Below, in pieces: positions 63,822 to 64,000 of a stretch of 64,000 nucleotides of DNA (position 1 is its first letter; each line of letters opens with the position of its first letter). Source of the DNA: Priestia aryabhattai B8W22 (lineage in GTDB: Bacteria; Bacillota; Bacilli; Bacillales; Bacillaceae_H); the NCBI RefSeq assembly GCF_000956595.1, contig NZ_JYOO01000006.1:62001-126000 (forward strand), read 5' to 3'. A model generated the notes under the pieces. It worked only from the letters and a program-made list of their open reading frames with translations, did not search any database and had not been told where the DNA came from. The position numbers were made by a program, and so were the translations under genes.

Positions 63822-64000
63822 ACCTACTTCACTCCTTCATTAAATGGGGTTGTCTAGCATGAATTCATTGTAAAACCGTTACTTTCAAAAAAAAAGTAGG
63901 CACTTTTAAAACATATAGTCACTAAAAATATACTATGGACGCTTCAATGCAGCGTATCATTCGTTTTTATTTTAGAAAATTCTGAATAATAAGGGTAGTT
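63822..64000. other. hxlA upstream region, runs off the window
   Basis: The region is AT-rich. GTGCCTACTTT and GAAAGTAACGG on the minus strand, around a T-run, could be half-sites for a HxlR-type regulator, but this is weak. No gene start is visible. Confidence 0.35.

Overview
The window looks like chromosomal DNA of a low-GC, spore-forming Bacillaceae bacterium, most likely the Priestia (Bacillus) megaterium group. That assignment is an inference from an alpha/beta-type small acid-soluble spore protein, HutP, a LevR/sigma-54 lev operon, a PyrR-type leader, a sigma-B signalling trio of the Bacillus cereus type, B. subtilis-like gene families and abundant strong Shine-Dalgarno sites. Most genes lie on the minus strand. 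I saw no rRNA, tRNA, CRISPR array, prophage or intact insertion sequence.

Left part (1-16.9 kb) plus 39.1-42.4 kb: fructan and sucrose metabolism. A sigma-54-dependent operon levDEFG (mannose/fructose-family PTS) runs into a large secreted levanase that leaves the window. It is preceded by the activator gene levR, a consensus -24/-12 promoter, a cre site and a palindrome where the LevR activating site should be. Two levansucrase genes (sacB) are present, one followed by endolevanase levB. A cytoplasmic GH32 sucrose hydrolase sits with a CscB/LacY-type sucrose permease gene that carries an in-frame TGA at a conserved Trp codon. A divergent LacI-family regulator completes the set. The same operator core (AACCGGTT) lies in the promoters of levR, the sucrose operon (twice) and both sacB genes. 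I therefore propose one repressor-centred sucrose/levan regulon in which LacI-family repression of levR sits above the sigma-54 operon.

Middle part (17-39 kb): mixed housekeeping and stress genes. They include two amino-acid permeases, a ZIP metal transporter, a KGG-repeat stress protein with a sigma-B promoter, several very small proteins, an extra RNase J, LysE-type exporters, an aldehyde dehydrogenase, a DJ-1/PfpI protein, HutP, the threonine-to-glycine pair tdh-kbl, a 14-helix drug exporter and a ferritin-like protein. An MFS transporter here is preceded by two PyrR-binding hairpins flanking a terminator, so its expression probably follows pyrimidine supply.

Right part (42.8-64 kb): gamma-glutamyltransferase, a HAD phosphatase, a Crp/Fnr regulator, a YfnA-like permease, and a convergent cluster matching RsbY (REC-PP2C), RsbM (CheR-like methyltransferase) and RsbK (CHASE3-HAMP-GAF hybrid kinase). 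A decayed pyruvate kinase gene follows. Last is a glycine betaine catabolic locus: a dimethylglycine oxidase-type flavoprotein, monomeric sarcosine oxidase, a Rieske betaine monooxygenase and an OpuA-type ABC importer, next to hexulose-6-phosphate synthase. Betaine would be imported, demethylated stepwise to glycine, and the released formaldehyde fixed through the ribulose monophosphate route.
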